Assembly: GCA_948896875.1 (NCBI GenBank)
Contig: CAQUWW010000054.1
Span: 1,641-17,765 of the forward strand
Length of the DNA: 16,125 nt
Direction of reading: 5' to 3'
DNA from: an uncultured Acetatifactor sp.
GTDB taxonomy: Bacteria; Bacillota; Clostridia; Lachnospirales; Lachnospiraceae
Shown here: piece by piece, positions 10,101-15,579 of the stretch
Position numbering within the stretch: the first letter of the stretch is position 1
Layout: the number at the start of each line of letters is the position of its first letter
Position numbers and translations under genes: made by a program
The notes under the pieces: model-generated
What the model was told of the DNA's origin: nothing
What the model saw: the letters and a program-made list of their open reading frames with translations, nothing else
Database searches by the model: none

Positions 10101-11448
10101 TGTAGGCTGACCCGCCATCTATGGTTATGCTGTCGATTCCGCTGTTGTCCGTCCGGCTGCCCACATACACACGCACATAATAGTTTCCCGCTTCTCCCAA
10201 GACGACACGGCCGGAGATGGTGCCCTCCGCTCCCTGATTTCGAAGTGCACTTCCACCGCTGACTTGAGTGAAATTCCCGTCTCCATTTCCAGACGCAAGG
10301 CTCCCTGAATAGGTACAGTCTTCCGCTTCCACCGCGGAGAACGGCTCTTCCACAGGGTCCGGGGTCGGGGTTAGCTCCGGAGTTGGGGTAGGTGTTGGTT
10401 CTGGCGTCGGAGTTGGAGTCGGCGTCGGATCCGGATCGCTTAATTTGGTGAAGGTAATGCTGTCAAAATAGCACCACCTTGCTGTTCCCATTGAGAGTGT
10501 GACTGTAATATTTCCCACATCCAGGGCTACGCTCTCTGCAACGGTGGTTTCTGTCAATGGAATATTATCCGACGCTCCGCTGTCTGTTACCTGCACCGGA
10601 TAGGTTTCTCCGTTCACCGTCAGATTCGCACTTCCGGAATTTCCGCTCTTTCCGGCCGTACGGGCTGTAATTTTATAATTTCCCGCTTCCGGAACATTCA
10701 GTGTATATGTAAAAGTATTCTCCCCCGTCAGGCGCAGTACCGCCCTGTCGCTGAGTCCTCCTGTAAAGAGTCCCGTCCCTCCCAGTTCAAAAGAACTGTT
10801 GGCAGCACTTCCGCACTCCCCGTACAGAGTCAGGGACGGTGGAGCGGGAAGCGGTTCGGTGGAGAACTCGATTTTGTCATAATAGCACCAAGAGGACCGG
10901 GAAGTAATTGTAAAGGTATGCTCCCCTGCCTCCAATGGTATTGCTCCCGCCGGGTTTCCAACGGACTCGTCCCGCAATTCCGCCGCGTACCATCCGGGTG
11001 CTGTCTTCTCAGGTATTATCAGTTTATAAGCTAATCCGTCTATGGTTATCTTGTCACTTCCACTATTTCCTACCAGGCTCCCCACGTACACACGCACATA
11101 ATACGCCCCCGCTGCTTCCAGCACTACACTCCCGGAAATGGTGCACTCTGCTCCTGGATTTCGGAGTGCCGTTCCACCGCTGACCTGAGTGAAGTTTCCA
11201 TCTCCATTCCCACTCCACATATTGTCGGAATAAGTACAGTCTTCCGCTTCCACCACAACAGTCCGGCCTTCCGCCGCTTCTGCGGAAATCGGCGTTACCA
11301 GCGACAATGCGGAAGATACGACCATACCCACAGCCAGAATAACCGCCAAAGACCTTCTGATACTACCACTTCTGATGCCCCTTCGTTTGTTTTTCATGCT
11401 CATACCCCCATGTCGTCTCCGGCAGCCTGTTTTTGCCCTGTTTTTCAT
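4177..11448 (-). CDS. Giant membrane-anchored surface protein with 14 carbohydrate-binding-like beta-sandwich modules
   Basis: This 2423-residue protein has a signal peptide (basic region to ~33, core at ~34-50, cut near AEA at ~56-58). Five pairs of alternating modules A and B follow at ~64-337, 371-646, 678-952, 988-1261 and 1277-1553. The first four pairs are followed by Pro-Thr linkers. Two diverged modules (~1563-1727, ~1738-1874), a helical spacer (~1877-1948), an NWGY module (~1955-2095), a second helical spacer (~2108-2172) and a second NWGY module (~2176-2313) come next. A membrane helix (~2391-2411) with a basic tail (RRKK) ends the protein, and there is no LPXTG motif. The A modules open with VEAE and all twelve A, B and diverged modules end in W-C-Y-x-D, as expected for a CBM6/35-type fold with a structural calcium site. 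It is probably a glycan-binding cell-surface protein. Three in-frame ATGs are possible (11448, 11403, 11397). The last has GGGGG 7 nt upstream and gives a shorter signal peptide, so the true start may be 11397. Confidence 0.85.
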   Translation of the reverse strand: MKNRAKTGCRRRHGGMSMKNKRRGIRSGSIRRSLAVILAVGMVVSSALSLVTPISAEAAEGRTVVVEAEDCTYSDNMWSGNGDGNFTQVSGGTALRNPGAECTISGSVVLEAAGAYYVRVYVGSLVGNSGSDKITIDGLAYKLIIPEKTAPGWYAAELRDESVGNPAGAIPLEAGEHTFTITSRSSWCYYDKIEFSTEPLPAPPSLTLYGECGSAANSSFELGGTGLFTGGLSDRAVLRLTGENTFTYTLNVPEAGNYKITARTAGKSGNSGSANLTVNGETYPVQVTDSGASDNIPLTETTVAESVALDVGNITVTLSMGTARWCYFDSITFTKLSDPDPTPTPTPTPEPTPTPTPELTPTPDPVEEPFSAVEAEDCTYSGSLASGNGDGNFTQVSGGSALRNQGAEGTISGRVVLGEAGNYYVRVYVGSRTDNSGIDSITIDGGSAYKLIIPEKTAPGWYIAQLREETTSIPAGPISLEAGEHTFVITSKSAWCYYDKIEFSTEAIEEPAMPPLKVDADGGKAANSSFTLAAEGLFAGEISGRTALRLTGENTFTYTLNVSEAGNYKITARTAGKNNDSGSAELTVNGNSYPVNVAASGASDNIPLIETTVAESVALEKGDITITLSTGTAQWCYFDSFTFTKLGDPDPTPTPTPTPDPTPTPTPTPDPVEDPFSAVEAEDCTYSGSLMSGNGDGNFTQVSGGSALRNQGNAGTISGRVVLGVAGEYYVHVYVGSRTDNSGSDSITIDGGASYQLMVPEGTAPGWYIAQLQDEADGSPAGPISLEAGEHTFVITSRSAWCYYDKIEFATEAIEEPAMPPLKVDADRGKAANSSFALAAEGLFSGEISGRTALRLTEENTFTYTLNIPEAGNYKITARTAGKSNDSGSAQLRINAETYSVNVTASGVGSAIPLTETTVAESVALEAGTLTMTLARGTAVWCYIDSFTLTKLETDPDPTPTPTPDPTPTPTPGPDSPPPPPVEEPFSTIEAENCTYSGSMAAGDGDGNFTQVSGGAALRNQGAEGTISGRVVLEEAGDYYVRLYVGSRTDNSGSDSIIIDGGSTYRLLVPAGTVPGWYAAGLRDESTGNPVGSISLEAGEHSFEITSRSAWCYYDKIEFSMEPAEESEAPELTLFADRGIASNHQFELAAEGLFAGGISDSTVLRLTGENTFSYILDVPESGNYKIKAWTAGKNSDSGTARLTVNGKLYPLEVTASGVDNNIPLTETTVVESVALEAGKAAITLATGTANWCYFDKFTFEKTERSPDPTPGPGEESFSTVEAEKCAYSGNLASGDGDGNFEQVSGGAALRNQGAEGVITGRIVLETAGEYYVQVYVGSRIGNSGSDSITIDGGPAYRLILPEGTAPGWYAAGLREEATGNLAGAIPLEAGEHTFVITSRSAWCYYDKIVFSADPVEELTVPPLTLFADRGTAANGSFELGGAGLFAGEISDSAVLRLTGDNTFTYRLSVPEAGNYRIIARTAGKNNDSGIANLILDGEAYPVSVKAGGVDSEIPLTETTVTESVYLEAGEHTVQLTTGTAVWCYFDSFVLTKTEDEKPSSGQTLVLNASEGRIAALEGSSPIAGFSDGDGNFVQEEGRTYLRLWSGSAGDMTRISYDCRVPKDGTYKVIVRMGTIGQDCGRNRLVINGTTYYFTTPVRESVTRTAGMQRDGLVLVDSGIQWYDLELTDRYGNLTGALPLGEGRAKVQLMHQGGTGAEWCYLDSIQFVPSNRKGDPVNTLKTEAEAGWFLTGKGSGGIYTTGDSNFTASGGMALRMMGEKAEVEYRLTVPERGWYTPYVTVSSREGDSGRDRLRVGDTEYYLNIPAGIAPDKKEITWQMEDGSRVPPVWLEQGECTLTLAYDSATWCYYDTLELRETKVPDLDELKAAIDRLPGPDHITLADEADFEAVYKDMEQYIYMAELYGWEKLDEPRRGKMLLNRARLAALRADPEAPGGRYQYEWEDGIPGGNTAIVGEGGAMGSADGGAYVYLFDGNLTLYFYAPRTGRYHMYFKSGVDNPEAGDKCDTVILNGGSNLLYTAAGHVGEWQISCMGKERYVNGQLAPWPPAGGYWLNAGWNAIVLQANWGYACYDSFYIEPADHYLDDGWYYVFEVEELTEGLPTWDQVTLEDYDRVWKVFQAYQTLSDDEKTYVKNRDKLLMTLARLDAMRHLPDAPEGTFWYELEYSRLYGNTATGMDDSAYGGYTGTGYAYLFDASMRCEVYVPATRTYDIYIRSSRESQGDKCDFVQVNGEEYLTAVSAGPRQWQLSPVGLERYDKGKIKPVMPVGGIWLYGGWNQVDISANWGYCAYDALVVMPGTGSPPEKAGGAPYSRDALLQEAYIGPGWPVASEDITWHAMARGETSMAGAPREEMALEVELAEDKKEKIGFWHSLLWKILLTTALTALVVAAGFLIRGIRRKKGGEET
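4180..4192 (-). promoter_or_regulatory. Ribosome binding site for the beta-helix lipoprotein, inside the end of the giant gene
   Basis: The minus strand contains GGGGAGG at 4191-4185, 9 nt before the ATG at 4175. It lies within the last codons of the giant gene (encoding GGEET). The stop TGA and the next ATG are separated by one base, which favours translational coupling. Confidence 0.7.
4510..4923 (-). other. Domain: second NWGY-type carbohydrate-binding-like module
   Basis: This is ~residues 2176-2313 of the giant protein. It opens with WYELEYS, carries GDKCDFVQVNGE and RQWQLSPVGLE in the middle, and ends with NWGYCAYD. It matches the C-terminal module of the neighbouring lipoprotein at the same landmarks, so it is a shared domain rather than a chance likeness. 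Confidence 0.75.
5164..5586 (-). other. Domain: first NWGY-type carbohydrate-binding-like module
   Basis: This is ~residues 1955-2095 of the giant protein. The landmarks are YEWEDG at the start, GDKCDTVILNGG, GEWQISCMGKE and NWGYACYD at the end. Helical spacers of the type seen in many clostridial surface proteins (D-x-I/V-T-L-x-D … L-x-x-x-x-K-x-x-V-x-N) lie on either side. Confidence 0.75.
6763..7620 (-). repeat. Internal repeat unit 5 of the giant surface protein (A5-B5)
   Basis: This last and shortest copy (858 bp) encodes ~residues 1277-1562. The A module begins AEKCAY. There is no Pro-Thr linker after B5, only a short polar stretch (TEDEKPSSGQ). The modules that follow are clearly more diverged. 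Confidence 0.82.
7621..8487 (-). repeat. Internal repeat unit 4 of the giant surface protein (A4-B4-linker)
   Basis: This 867-bp unit encodes ~residues 988-1276. It is shorter because its linker is cut down to SPDPTPGPGEE. The A module begins AENC in place of AEDC. Confidence 0.83.
8488..9417 (-). repeat. Internal repeat unit 3 of the giant surface protein (A3-B3-linker)
   Basis: This 930-bp unit encodes ~residues 678-987. Its B module ends in WCYID instead of WCYFD. Its linker ends in a run of five prolines (SPPPPPVEE), unlike the Pro-Thr repeats of units 1 and 2. Confidence 0.85.
8502..8586 (-). repeat. Pro-Thr / poly-Pro linker 3 (low-complexity)
   Basis: This stretch encodes PTPTP blocks followed by a five-proline run between B3 and A4. 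The plus strand has two adjacent five-G runs near 8510-8520. Confidence 0.83.
9418..10338 (-). repeat. Internal repeat unit 2 of the giant surface protein (A2-B2-linker)
   Basis: This unit has the same length as unit 1 (921 bp) and encodes ~residues 371-677. Its A module and the first half of its B module are closest to unit 3 (both have EEPAMPPLKVDAD), while the end of its B module is closest to unit 1. That mosaic pattern suggests gene conversion or unequal exchange between copies. Confidence 0.85.
9432..9507 (-). repeat. Pro-Thr linker 2 (low-complexity, very G-rich template strand)
   Basis: This stretch encodes two PTPTPTP blocks joined by P-D-P, between B2 and A3. The plus strand has seven runs of three or more G between 9437 and 9474. 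Confidence 0.85.
10339..11259 (-). repeat. Internal repeat unit 1 of the giant surface protein (A1-B1-linker)
   Basis: This 921-bp unit encodes modules A1 and B1 plus linker 1 (~residues 64-370). A1 ends in SSWCYYD and B1 in RWCYFD. Both carry one extra cysteine that the later copies lack (C102 and C212). The end of B1 is nearly identical at the DNA level to the same part of unit 2. Confidence 0.85.
10351..10437 (-). repeat. Pro-Thr linker 1 (low-complexity)
   Basis: This stretch encodes a PTPTP-type linker, interrupted by E-P and E-L, between modules B1 and A2. Such linkers are flexible spacers in secreted carbohydrate-active proteins. The plus (template) strand is rich in G-runs. Confidence 0.85.
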
Positions 11449-11482
11449 AGGCTAATTGGCGCTCTCCCATCTCCGACCAGCA

Positions 11483-12403
11483 TTATTTTTCTTCCGATAT
11501 CCCCTTCTCTTCCGTTGTCCGTTCTTCCCTTTCCATATGAAGATAGACAGTGGGCGGAACCCCCATAACTCTCCTGAATGCTTTGGAAAATGACTGCAGG
11601 CTCTCATAATTCAACATTTCCGCCACTTTTGTCACAGTGAAATCTCCGTACCGCAGCAGATGCCTTGCCCGCTCAATTTTCTTCTGACTGATATATTTCT
11701 GTAATGTAATTCCCGTCACCTGGGAAAACACATGAGACAGATACGTATAGTTATACCCCAGCGCCTGTGCAATTTCCCGCAGACTTCCTATGGTTTCAAT
11801 ATTTTTGTCCACATACTGGATAATTTTATAAACCTCCGCGCTCGCAGAACGATTGTCTCTCTTTACAGCCATGGGGAAATTGTAAGCCGTCACAAAATCC
11901 CTGGCCGCCTGTATGATGATCTGTTCGCAATATCCACGGAGCATCACCGGCCAGAAATCCCGTTTTTCATACAGCTCATTGATTGCACGGATCAAAGGAT
12001 ACATAATGTCATTCTGGTCACGCACTACCATATACGGCTGTCGATAACAGTTCTGCAGGCTTTCCATATCCGGAGAATCCGGCGCACTGTGAAACCGAAA
12101 GCCAATGTAGGCAAATCGGAGAATATCCTGCTCCGAGGCCTGTACGGAATGCCGATGCCCCATGGAACATATCAGCACATCTCCTTCCTTCAGCAGAATC
12201 TGCTCTCCATCCACATAACTGTATCCCGATCCGGAAATCACGTACGTAATTTCGTTGACATACTGTTCATGCTCTTCAATCTGGTACCCATATTCGCAGG
12301 ATATCTCCCCCAGCTGATACAGGTCGATAATCCCGCAGGGCCGCGGCGCATCCCAGAATTCATTGTCAAAATGAAATTGCTTTCCCAGCTTTTTATTCTC
12401 CAT
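11483..12403 (-). CDS. AraC-family transcriptional regulator with N-terminal cupin domain
   Basis: This 306-residue regulator has an N-terminal cupin-like sensor (~22-105), with motifs such as YVISGSGYSYVDGE, LKEGDVLICS and GHRHSV. A linking helical region follows. The C-terminal AraC-type DNA-binding domain (~188-290) holds two helix-turn-helix units: SLREIAQALGYNYTYLSHVF at ~207-226, and FTVTKVAEMLNYESLQSFSKAF followed by the family-typical GVPPTVY at ~255-287. Length and layout are normal for sugar-responsive members. It lies 28 bp after the oxidoreductase gene and 34 bp before the giant gene, so it probably controls this operon and itself in response to a sugar. The ribosome binding site is weak (GGGTAAAG). 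The effector and the operator are not known. Confidence 0.93.
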   Translation of the reverse strand: MENKKLGKQFHFDNEFWDAPRPCGIIDLYQLGEISCEYGYQIEEHEQYVNEITYVISGSGYSYVDGEQILLKEGDVLICSMGHRHSVQASEQDILRFAYIGFRFHSAPDSPDMESLQNCYRQPYMVVRDQNDIMYPLIRAINELYEKRDFWPVMLRGYCEQIIIQAARDFVTAYNFPMAVKRDNRSASAEVYKIIQYVDKNIETIGSLREIAQALGYNYTYLSHVFSQVTGITLQKYISQKKIERARHLLRYGDFTVTKVAEMLNYESLQSFSKAFRRVMGVPPTVYLHMEREERTTEEKGISEEK

Positions 12404-12431
12404 CTTTACCCATTCTTCATATACACAACAT

Positions 12432-13271
12432 CTATACCGGCAATGTCACCCATGTGTCCGGCTGTTTCATCGCCTTATGTCCATACTCCAGGATTGTAAT
12501 CACCTGAAGCGTCTCCTCTGCCGGAACACGGGGAACCCCATCCTCAAAAAAGCCCACAAGCTCTTTGATAAACTGCTGGTAAAAATCAGATGCACCCTGA
12601 ATCACCACCGCATGATCTCCCCTGTAGTTGATTGCAACACTGAAATCGCATTCCCACCCCAGCTGCGTCATGGTGGCACATCTGCCGTCTCTGTAGCGCA
12701 GGATGAAACATGGGGTACTCTCCGTTCCCACATACATAATCTTTTCCACTCCTGCGCCCATCATACAGATAATCGGCTCCAACTGATGAATTCCATAATT
12801 TTCAAACATCCCCGGCCCTCTGCTGCTGATGGCATCAATCCCTTCCTTCGCCACATGATTGTATTCTCTGGAATAACGCAGTGCAGAGGTAGAGAAAAAG
12901 GGAGTATTTCCTTTGCGCGCCATCCCCACAATGTTCAGCGCCGCCTGCCGGTCTACTGCAAACGTTTTGTCCACATAAGTCGGCTTCCCGCTGGCCAGAG
13001 GCAATGCGCAAAGCTCTTCATGCATCTCCGGATTGTCAGGTGACATTACAATCAGACAGTCGCTCTTCTCTATCACCTCTTCTATGGAAGAAAGCAGCCG
13101 TATCCCCTGTTCCGCGCAGCACTGTGCGTTGGTCTTGCCCCCTTCATGCTCCACTTTTGCCCAGGCATAGGCTATCTCCATAGAACCTTCCGAAGCCTCC
13201 CTGATCCAGGCGGGATAATTTTCAAAATGATATTGATCCAGGTAGTAGTCAATGACTCCGATTTTTTTCAT
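12432..13271 (-). CDS. Short Gfo/Idh/MocA-family oxidoreductase-like protein
   Basis: This 279-residue protein resembles the Gfo/Idh/MocA family of NAD(P)-dependent sugar oxidoreductases. The resemblance includes the strand DCLIVMSPDN after a helix at ~62-70, the motif GKPTYVDKTFA at ~95-105 (equivalent to the family's E-K-P lysine region, with Lys102), and GIHQLEPI at ~160-167 in place of the usual G-x-H-x-x-D. Two things are odd. It is shorter than the usual 330-390 residues, and the N-terminal strand IGVIDYY is not followed by a G-x-G-x-x-G loop, so dinucleotide binding may be altered. It is the first gene of the operon and likely acts on a sugar or sugar acid in the cytoplasm. A GGA at the right distance supports the ATG at 13271. 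It could be non-catalytic. Confidence 0.8.
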   Translation of the reverse strand: MKKIGVIDYYLDQYHFENYPAWIREASEGSMEIAYAWAKVEHEGGKTNAQCCAEQGIRLLSSIEEVIEKSDCLIVMSPDNPEMHEELCALPLASGKPTYVDKTFAVDRQAALNIVGMARKGNTPFFSTSALRYSREYNHVAKEGIDAISSRGPGMFENYGIHQLEPIICMMGAGVEKIMYVGTESTPCFILRYRDGRCATMTQLGWECDFSVAINYRGDHAVVIQGASDFYQQFIKELVGFFEDGVPRVPAEETLQVITILEYGHKAMKQPDTWVTLPV

Positions 13272-13451
13272 CTTCTATTCCATCCTTTTTCCTGATTCTG
13301 TTTTTATCATTTTACACAATTTCTTTTATCCCAAACAGGTTTGCTCTTCTGTTATGTATGGTTTCAATTTTTGTTTTTAAATTTCTCTTTGGATTTGATG
13401 CTTACTTCTCTACCGGATACCCGCAGGATAAAAGGATAAAATTGCAAATCA
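13272..13451 (-). promoter_or_regulatory. AT-rich intergenic region, presumed promoter of the glycan operon
   Basis: No gene is seen here. The region is AT-rich and precedes the first gene of the operon. On the minus strand a -10-like TAAAAT lies at 13314-13309, with TTGGGA at 13334-13329. The 14-bp gap is too short for a standard promoter. TGATAA at 13309-13304 gives a 19-bp gap instead. Neither is convincing, so the exact promoter is not fixed. A tandem AGGATAAA repeat (13425-13440, plus strand) could be a binding site. Confidence 0.3.
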
Positions 13452-13474
13452 AAAGAGGGCTTATCGCCCCCTTT
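13452..13474 (-). terminator. Hairpin terminator of the HD-RyR gene
   Basis: About 47 bp after the stop codon, the minus strand reads AAAGGGGGC, a 5-nt loop, then GCCCTCTTT. This is a 9-bp stem with one G-U pair, followed by T-rich sequence (TTGATTT). The T-tract is imperfect. It separates the HD-RyR unit from the glycan operon. Confidence 0.65.
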
Positions 13475-13520
13475 CATACTCTCCGGATTCAATTATAGCA
13501 AGCTTTCAATGCTGTATTCA

Positions 13521-15518
13521 TCACTCCTCATTCAATCTGTATATTCTCAATCCATCAAACATCTTAAGCATTGCAAGCATGCACTCCATCGGGTCTGTAT
13601 CCTTGTCCTGCGTTGCCTTGTCCAGTCTCTCATAGTTCCTCTGTGCCGCTTCCTCAGAAACGTCAAAACCACTGAATTCCGGAATCATATCCTTATGCCT
13701 GCGCTCCAGGTCTCTCTTGTCCTTATCAGGAGTATCATAGGTCCATCCCATATCATAATGCTCCTGGAGCCACCTCTGATGTTCCAACAACCCTATCTTC
13801 ATAAGCTCCTCATCCGAGAATCTTTCGACCAGCTCAAAATCCACGGCTTTATCTGTGTAGAAGCATCCTATTGCGTTCATATATCTTGCAAATGCTTTTG
13901 CCTGATTAATGTTAGAAAGCTTATATTCTAAGGAAAGTGCTTTAAAGCTCTCCGCAAATTGAGTCTTCACACTTTCATCATTCAGGAACTGCTCCTCCTG
14001 TCCCGCAGCCTTCGCTTTTTTCCAATCAGAACTTTCCCAACGTCCGTTTAAAATCATTGCGAAATTGTAAAGGTGAATAAAATTACTGTCCGACAGATAG
14101 CTTCTATTCCCTGCATGAACATGTTCCGCCACACCGGTCTCAACAGAAAGTCCCATATCAGATAAATCTACAATACGTTCTATCTCTTCCTGGAAACCTG
14201 ACATTCCATTTTTCTTAACATACATTCCGGAATAGGCTTTCAGACCCGGGGCCTTTTCTCCCTCCGGATTTTGCAGCCATTCGATATACTCGTCTTTAAA
14301 TCGATTTACCTTTGTCATTTCTTTTTCATCGTATAAGTAGACTGCCTTAATAACATTCCCGGAAAAATCAAAGGTACATCCCATTGGATGCAATTCTTTC
14401 TTCGAATTGCGTCCATAGGCAGTCCTGTCCCAGCACTGTAATTCATCGCAAAGCATAAGCATATAGGCAAGCGGATGCAATTCCGCCTTAAAAGGCTTAT
14501 TGGACTCACTCTTGTAATGCGCTATACTGAATTTGTATAAACTGTTATGCATCAATATCGCAGTAAGCACATCCAAGTGTACCGAATGCATTTCCAACTG
14601 CATTTCTCCAAATAATTTTTGAAATAAAACCGTTGCGCTGAAATAGGCATGGTCCATAAAATGGTTGGATTTATTCGGCTGTGTCGGCTTTTCAAGCAAG
14701 TCGGTAAGCATTTGCTCTTCCGTAAATCCATAAGCGACGCCCAGCTTTTTCGCCAGAACATGCGCGAACACTTCATCCGTGGAGGAAAAAGCTTTTCCTT
14801 CAAAAAGCTTTGCAAGCTCCCTTTTCACGTCTTCATTGATCGCCACAAAACGCTCCAACGCATGGTATGCCACAAAAGGCCTGTCTTCTCTCCTGTCTCC
14901 ATCCACTTCGAAATAGGAGCATACCTGTTCAAAAGGAAGTTCAAAGGGATATCCGATATCGTGAAACAGGGAAGCCAGGCCCCAGTACTGCAGGTAATGG
15001 GCGGCCGCCTCCTGTTCCTCCCGGATACCATAGAACTTCTTGTATGTATCTCGGAATCCTTTATTTGATTCAAAGACAGCCAGCCCCAAAACAAACACAT
15101 AGACGGAATGAGAATAATGATCTCTGTGTTTCATCAGAAGACCGCTTCCATTTGCCTCAAATTCTGATAGAAGTTCGATCATTCGCCTTGTCTTATCGTA
15201 CTCTCCCACAAACATCTCAAGGTAGCAGAAGTACACATCAAATGCATCTTCCTTCTTCCCCGACTTCAGAAATCTGTCCACCGCATTCTCAAGGCAAAGC
15301 CTGTCTATATCCTTTTCCATATTGAAGGGGATCTGGTTCCTTTTTATACTTTTTCCGTCAAAATCAAGCTTTCCGTCTGTCCTGGACATGGCCCTGTCCT
15401 TATCAAATCTCAGCCCCTCGCAGCGTTCTCTGATAAAGGACAGCGCCGCTGCCTCCAGCGTGTCTGCCGCATAGTCTCTTTGCCTGATTGTTGTATTGTC
15501 CAACATTGTATATGCCAT
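13521..15518 (-). CDS. HD-domain phosphohydrolase-like protein fused to a C-terminal RyR domain
   Basis: This is a 665-residue cytoplasmic protein with no signal peptide or membrane segment. Residues ~125-365 carry an HD-type metal-dependent phosphohydrolase core: His131/134/137 (KHRDHYSH), the doublet His186-Asp187 in LFHDIGYPF, His290 in MDHAYFSA, His324 in LMHNS and Asp358 in LCDELQCWDR. Such enzymes usually cut nucleotides or cyclic nucleotides. Residues ~566-635 match the RyR (ryanodine receptor repeat) domain: LEHQRWLQ, then GWTY at 591-594, H608, and IPEF leading to a polar helix. In bacteria RyR domains are rare and are thought to bind small ligands, perhaps nucleotides. The region between (~370-560) is helical and unassigned. 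The start ATG has GAGAG 7 nt upstream. The gene lies 61 bp after an ATP-binding regulator and ends at a terminator. The HD call and the RyR call are strong; the role is inferred. Confidence 0.82.
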   Translation of the reverse strand: MAYTMLDNTTIRQRDYAADTLEAAALSFIRERCEGLRFDKDRAMSRTDGKLDFDGKSIKRNQIPFNMEKDIDRLCLENAVDRFLKSGKKEDAFDVYFCYLEMFVGEYDKTRRMIELLSEFEANGSGLLMKHRDHYSHSVYVFVLGLAVFESNKGFRDTYKKFYGIREEQEAAAHYLQYWGLASLFHDIGYPFELPFEQVCSYFEVDGDRREDRPFVAYHALERFVAINEDVKRELAKLFEGKAFSSTDEVFAHVLAKKLGVAYGFTEEQMLTDLLEKPTQPNKSNHFMDHAYFSATVLFQKLFGEMQLEMHSVHLDVLTAILMHNSLYKFSIAHYKSESNKPFKAELHPLAYMLMLCDELQCWDRTAYGRNSKKELHPMGCTFDFSGNVIKAVYLYDEKEMTKVNRFKDEYIEWLQNPEGEKAPGLKAYSGMYVKKNGMSGFQEEIERIVDLSDMGLSVETGVAEHVHAGNRSYLSDSNFIHLYNFAMILNGRWESSDWKKAKAAGQEEQFLNDESVKTQFAESFKALSLEYKLSNINQAKAFARYMNAIGCFYTDKAVDFELVERFSDEELMKIGLLEHQRWLQEHYDMGWTYDTPDKDKRDLERRHKDMIPEFSGFDVSEEAAQRNYERLDKATQDKDTDPMECMLAMLKMFDGLRIYRLNEE

Positions 15519-15579
15519 ATTTTACTCTCACTTTCTGTTTGCTGCACGCTTTCACTAACCATTCAATATGCGTCAAACT

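Noticed and set aside
6763..11259. A CRISPR array as the explanation for the regular repeats
   Set aside because: The repeats are ~0.9 kb long, in frame, and encode protein domains. There are no short repeats with unique spacers.
11449..11482. A terminator or promoter between the AraC gene and the giant gene
   Set aside because: No stable hairpin with a T-tract and no -35/-10 pair is visible in the 34-bp gap.
15519..15579. A promoter for the HD-RyR gene based on TTGACG at 15576-15571
   Set aside because: No acceptable -10 hexamer lies 16-18 bp downstream, so co-transcription with the preceding gene is more likely.
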